Shown one piece after another: positions 61,318 to 64,000 of a DNA stretch of 64,000 bases. The notes under the pieces are model-generated. The model was not told the origin of the DNA and ran no database searches. It saw only the letters and a list, made by a program, of their open reading frames with translations. Every line of letters starts with the position of its first letter. The stretch's first letter is position 1. The DNA lies in contig NZ_FLKP01000002.1 in the NCBI RefSeq assembly GCF_900087015.1, forward strand, positions 1,302,001 through 1,366,000, given 5' to 3'. The translations under genes were made by a program, and so were the position numbers. The DNA is from Christensenella timonensis. GTDB lineage: Bacteria > Bacillota > Clostridia > Christensenellales > Christensenellaceae.

Positions 61318-63945
61318 ATGGCTAACAAGTATGTATACCTTTTCAAAGAAGGTGACGCGTCCATGAGAAACCTTTTGGGCGGCAAAGGCGCGAACTTGGC
61401 GGAAATGACCAAGCTGGGCCTGCCGGTTCCACAAGGTTTTATTGTTTCTACGGAAGCTTGCACGAAGTACTACGAAGACGGCAAAGTGATTGCTGACGAA
61501 GTGGTGAACCAGATCTACGATGCAATGGCGAAAACGGAAGAAGTGACCGGAAAGAAATTCGGCGATCCCGAAAACCCGTTCCTCGTATCTGTCCGCAGCG
61601 GCGCGCGCGCTTCCATGCCCGGCATGATGGACACGATCCTGAACCTCGGTCTCAATGATATCGCGGTGGAAGGCGTGGCGAAGAAGTCCGGCAATCCTCG
61701 TTTTGCGTACGACAGCTACAGGAGATTCATCCAGATGTTCTCCGACGTTGTTATGTGTATCGATAAAGAAAAATTCGAGCACGAGCTGCAGGCAATGAAA
61801 GACGCTAAAGGCGTGAAACTCGATACGGAGCTTGATGCTGACGATCTGAAAGAGCTCGTAGCAAAATACAAAGCGATCTATAAGCAGGAAATGGGCAAAG
61901 ATTTCCCGCAGGATGCAAAAGAACAGCTTTTAGAGTCCGTTACGGCAGTGTTCCGTTCGTGGGACAACCCGAGGGCGATCGTATATCGCCGCATGAACGA
62001 TATCCCGGCCAGCTGGGGTACGGCGGTAAACGTGCAGGCAATGGTATTCGGCAACATGGGCGACGATTGCGGTACGGGCGTTGCGTTTACGAGAAACCCC
62101 TCCACAGGCGAAAAGAAACTGTATGGCGAATACCTGATGAATGCACAGGGCGAAGACGTTGTTGCAGGGATCAGGACGCCGCAGCCGATTTCCCATCTGG
62201 CTGACCAGATGCCGGAAGTTTATGAGCAGTTCGCGAAAATCGCGCAGTCTTTGGAAGACCATTACAAAGATATGCAGGATATGGAATTCACGATCGAGGG
62301 CGGCAAGCTCTACATGCTGCAGACAAGAAACGGTAAGAGAACGGCTCCGGCGGCCCTTAAGATCGCCGTTGACCTGGTGGATGAAGGCAAGCTGACGAAA
62401 GAAGAAGCGATCCTCAAGGTTGAGCCGAAGCAGCTCGATTCGCTGCTGCACCCAATGTTCAACGCAGACGCCCTTAAGAAAGCAAAACCGATCGCAAAGG
62501 GCCTTCCGGCATCCCCGGGCGCCGCTTGCGGTAAACTTTACTTCACGGCTGACGATGCTACGGCTGCTGCTGCGAAGGGCGAAAAGGTCGTCCTTGCAAG
62601 ACAGGAAACTTCCCCGGAAGATATCGAAGGCATGTATGCTTCCGAAGGCATCCTGACAGCCCGCGGCGGTATGACATCCCACGCAGCTGTTGTTGCCCGC
62701 GGTATGGGTACATGCTGTGTAGCAGGCTGCGGCGAATTGAAGATCGCAGAATGTGCTAAAACGATGACGACAGCGGATGGTACCGTCTACAAAGAAGGGG
62801 ACTATATCTCCCTGGACGGCTCTACAGGTAACGTATATGGCGAAGCGATCGAAACACAGGAAGCTCAGGTAACGGGCGATTTTGCTACCGTTATGGGTTG
62901 GGCAGATTCGATCAGGAGACTGAAAGTCAGAACGAATGCAGATACGCCGCACGATGCGGAGCAGGCGATCGAGTTCGGTGCGGAAGGTATCGGCCTGTGC
63001 CGTACGGAGCACATGTTCTTCGCGGAAGACAGGATCGCTGCCATGCGTGAAATGATCGTTTCCAAGACGGTCGAACAGAGGGAAAAAGCTCTCAGCAAGC
63101 TTCTGCCGATGCAGAAGGAAGACTTCAAGGGCATCTATAAGGCAATGAAGGGCAATCCGGTTACGATCCGCTTCCTGGATCCGCCGCTGCATGAATTCCT
63201 GCCCACGGCTGCTGACGACATCGCGGCCCTTGCAAAAGAGATGAATATGAGCGTTGACGACCTGCAGGGCATCATCGACAGCCTGCACGAGTTCAACCCG
63301 ATGCTGGGACACCGTGGCTGCCGTCTGGCGGTTACATTCCCGGAAATCGCTGTGATGCAGACAAGGGCGGTCATGGAAGCTGCGATCGAAACGATCAATG
63401 AAACCGGCTATGACATCGTTCCGGAAATCATGATCCCGCTCGTCGGCGACGTGAAGGAACTGAAGTATGTCAAAGACTTTGTCGTTGAAACAGCTGAAAA
63501 GGTTATGGAAGAAAAAGGCAAGAAGATCGACTATAAGGTCGGTACGATGATCGAAGTGCCGAGAGCTGCTGTAACGGCTGATGAGATCGCGAAGGAAGCG
63601 GAGTTCTTCTCGTTTGGCACGAATGACCTGACGCAGATGACGTTTGGCTTCAGCCGTGACGACGCCGGCAAGTTCCTTGACGATTATTATACGAAGAAAA
63701 TCTACGAATCCGATCCGTTTGCCAAACTGGATCAGGACGGCGTAGGTAAGCTCGTGAAGATGGCTGTTGAACTGGGCCGGAAGACAAGACCCGATATCAA
63801 ACTTGGGATCTGCGGTGAGCACGGCGGAGACCCGTCCACTGTTGAATTCTGCGACAGCTTAGGCCTCAACTATGTGTCCTGCTCGCCGTTCCGCGTACCG
63901 ATCGCGAGACTGGCTGCGGCACACGCGGTTGTAAAGTCCAAATAA
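61318..63945 (+). CDS. ppdK: pyruvate, phosphate dikinase
   Basis: Interconverts pyruvate + ATP + phosphate and phosphoenolpyruvate + AMP + pyrophosphate; in anaerobes often used in glycolysis to save ATP. GGKGANLAEM and SVRSGARASMPGMMDT mark the ATP-grasp domain. The swivelling domain carries the phosphohistidine H455 in GGMTSHAAVVARG, the same number as in the Clostridium symbiosum enzyme. The PEP barrel ends with GICGEHGGDP, whose Cys is residue 832. Length is 875 residues. GGAGGAG precedes ATG. Codon choice, with many GCT and AGA codons, differs from its neighbours and suggests strong expression. Confidence 0.97.
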   Translation: MANKYVYLFKEGDASMRNLLGGKGANLAEMTKLGLPVPQGFIVSTEACTKYYEDGKVIADEVVNQIYDAMAKTEEVTGKKFGDPENPFLVSVRSGARASMPGMMDTILNLGLNDIAVEGVAKKSGNPRFAYDSYRRFIQMFSDVVMCIDKEKFEHELQAMKDAKGVKLDTELDADDLKELVAKYKAIYKQEMGKDFPQDAKEQLLESVTAVFRSWDNPRAIVYRRMNDIPASWGTAVNVQAMVFGNMGDDCGTGVAFTRNPSTGEKKLYGEYLMNAQGEDVVAGIRTPQPISHLADQMPEVYEQFAKIAQSLEDHYKDMQDMEFTIEGGKLYMLQTRNGKRTAPAALKIAVDLVDEGKLTKEEAILKVEPKQLDSLLHPMFNADALKKAKPIAKGLPASPGAACGKLYFTADDATAAAAKGEKVVLARQETSPEDIEGMYASEGILTARGGMTSHAAVVARGMGTCCVAGCGELKIAECAKTMTTADGTVYKEGDYISLDGSTGNVYGEAIETQEAQVTGDFATVMGWADSIRRLKVRTNADTPHDAEQAIEFGAEGIGLCRTEHMFFAEDRIAAMREMIVSKTVEQREKALSKLLPMQKEDFKGIYKAMKGNPVTIRFLDPPLHEFLPTAADDIAALAKEMNMSVDDLQGIIDSLHEFNPMLGHRGCRLAVTFPEIAVMQTRAVMEAAIETINETGYDIVPEIMIPLVGDVKELKYVKDFVVETAEKVMEEKGKKIDYKVGTMIEVPRAAVTADEIAKEAEFFSFGTNDLTQMTFGFSRDDAGKFLDDYYTKKIYESDPFAKLDQDGVGKLVKMAVELGRKTRPDIKLGICGEHGGDPSTVEFCDSLGLNYVSCSPFRVPIARLAAAHAVVKSK

Positions 63946-63962
63946 ATTAAAGTAACATCATC

Positions 63963-63995
63963 AAAAGACGCGTTATGCAAATAACGCGTCTTTTT
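63963..63995 (+). terminator. terminator after ppdK
   Basis: AAAAGACGCGTTAT pairs with ATAACGCGTCTTTT around GCAA. Confidence 0.93.
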
Positions 63996-64000
63996 GCGTG

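Noticed and set aside
61930-63822. Open frame of about 630 codons on the minus strand opposite ppdK
   Set aside because: Caused by the codon pattern of ppdK; the translation has no recognisable motif and lies entirely within a certain gene.

Overview
The window reads as chromosome of an anaerobic member of the Bacillota, most likely class Clostridia. This is an inference from what is present: a T-box leader, a PyrR-type attenuator, a CIRCE element with an hrcA-grpE-dnaK-dnaJ operon, AGGAGG-type ribosome binding sites, frequent TTG and GTG starts, the three [FeFe]-hydrogenase maturases HydE, HydG and HydF, a desulfoferrodoxin and pyruvate phosphate dikinase. The sequence is moderately GC-rich and densely coded. 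I saw no rRNA, tRNA, insertion sequence, prophage or CRISPR array. Nearly all of it is core metabolism and housekeeping; the less ordinary content lies in leaders, operators and a few unusual protein architectures.

Layout. 1-8045: the 3' part of a P-type Ca2+ ATPase, an archaeal-type phosphoglycerate mutase, a tryptophan T-box followed by two tryptophan synthase beta-like genes (TrpB2 then TrpB1) with no trpA, and a cardiolipin synthase. 8120-10862: a 49-residue membrane peptide, pyrBI behind a PyrR-type attenuator, and argF behind two ArgR boxes. 10943-16586: a lipoprotein, a dGTPase-like HD protein, desulfoferrodoxin, a small membrane protein, a homocysteine methyltransferase with a remnant pterin domain, and a short-chain dehydrogenase between two similar hairpins. 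16673-23267 (minus strand): thioesterase-pfkA, an amino-acid ABC transporter ending in a ribokinase-family gene, and a CofE-like protein. 23457-31679: a hexokinase-family gene, hydE-hydG-hydF, cyclophilin, a secreted glucosaminidase-like protein and an orphan radical SAM protein.

31743-38543 is a complete phosphate module: Pho box, pstS-pstC-pstA-pstB-phoU and a PhoP/PhoR two-component pair. 38594-40968 (minus): a LUD-domain protein and a phosphoglucomutase. 41102-49028: lepA-hemW, then the CIRCE-controlled hrcA-grpE-dnaK-dnaJ operon. 49154-50656: a tiny hydrophobic protein behind a consensus promoter and a secreted beta-helix protein. 50772-54642: prmA-rsmE-mtaB-HIT-GNAT. 54743-61202: rpsU, then phoH-pgpH-ybeY-dgkA/PAP2-era-recO, a familiar Gram-positive order. 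61318-63945: ppdK.

How the genes work together: PFK, ApgM, hexokinase, phosphoglucomutase and PPDK describe a glycolytic, possibly pyrophosphate-saving, carbohydrate metabolism. HydEGF implies an [FeFe] hydrogenase elsewhere in the genome. PyrB and ArgF compete for carbamoyl phosphate, and each sits behind its own pathway-specific control. The tandem TrpBs under a Trp-specific T-box suggest tryptophan made from indole plus serine. I found no clearly new multi-gene system. The strongest leads are the Trp module, the hyd-operon leader, and a palindrome filling the promoter spacer of the heat-shock operon.
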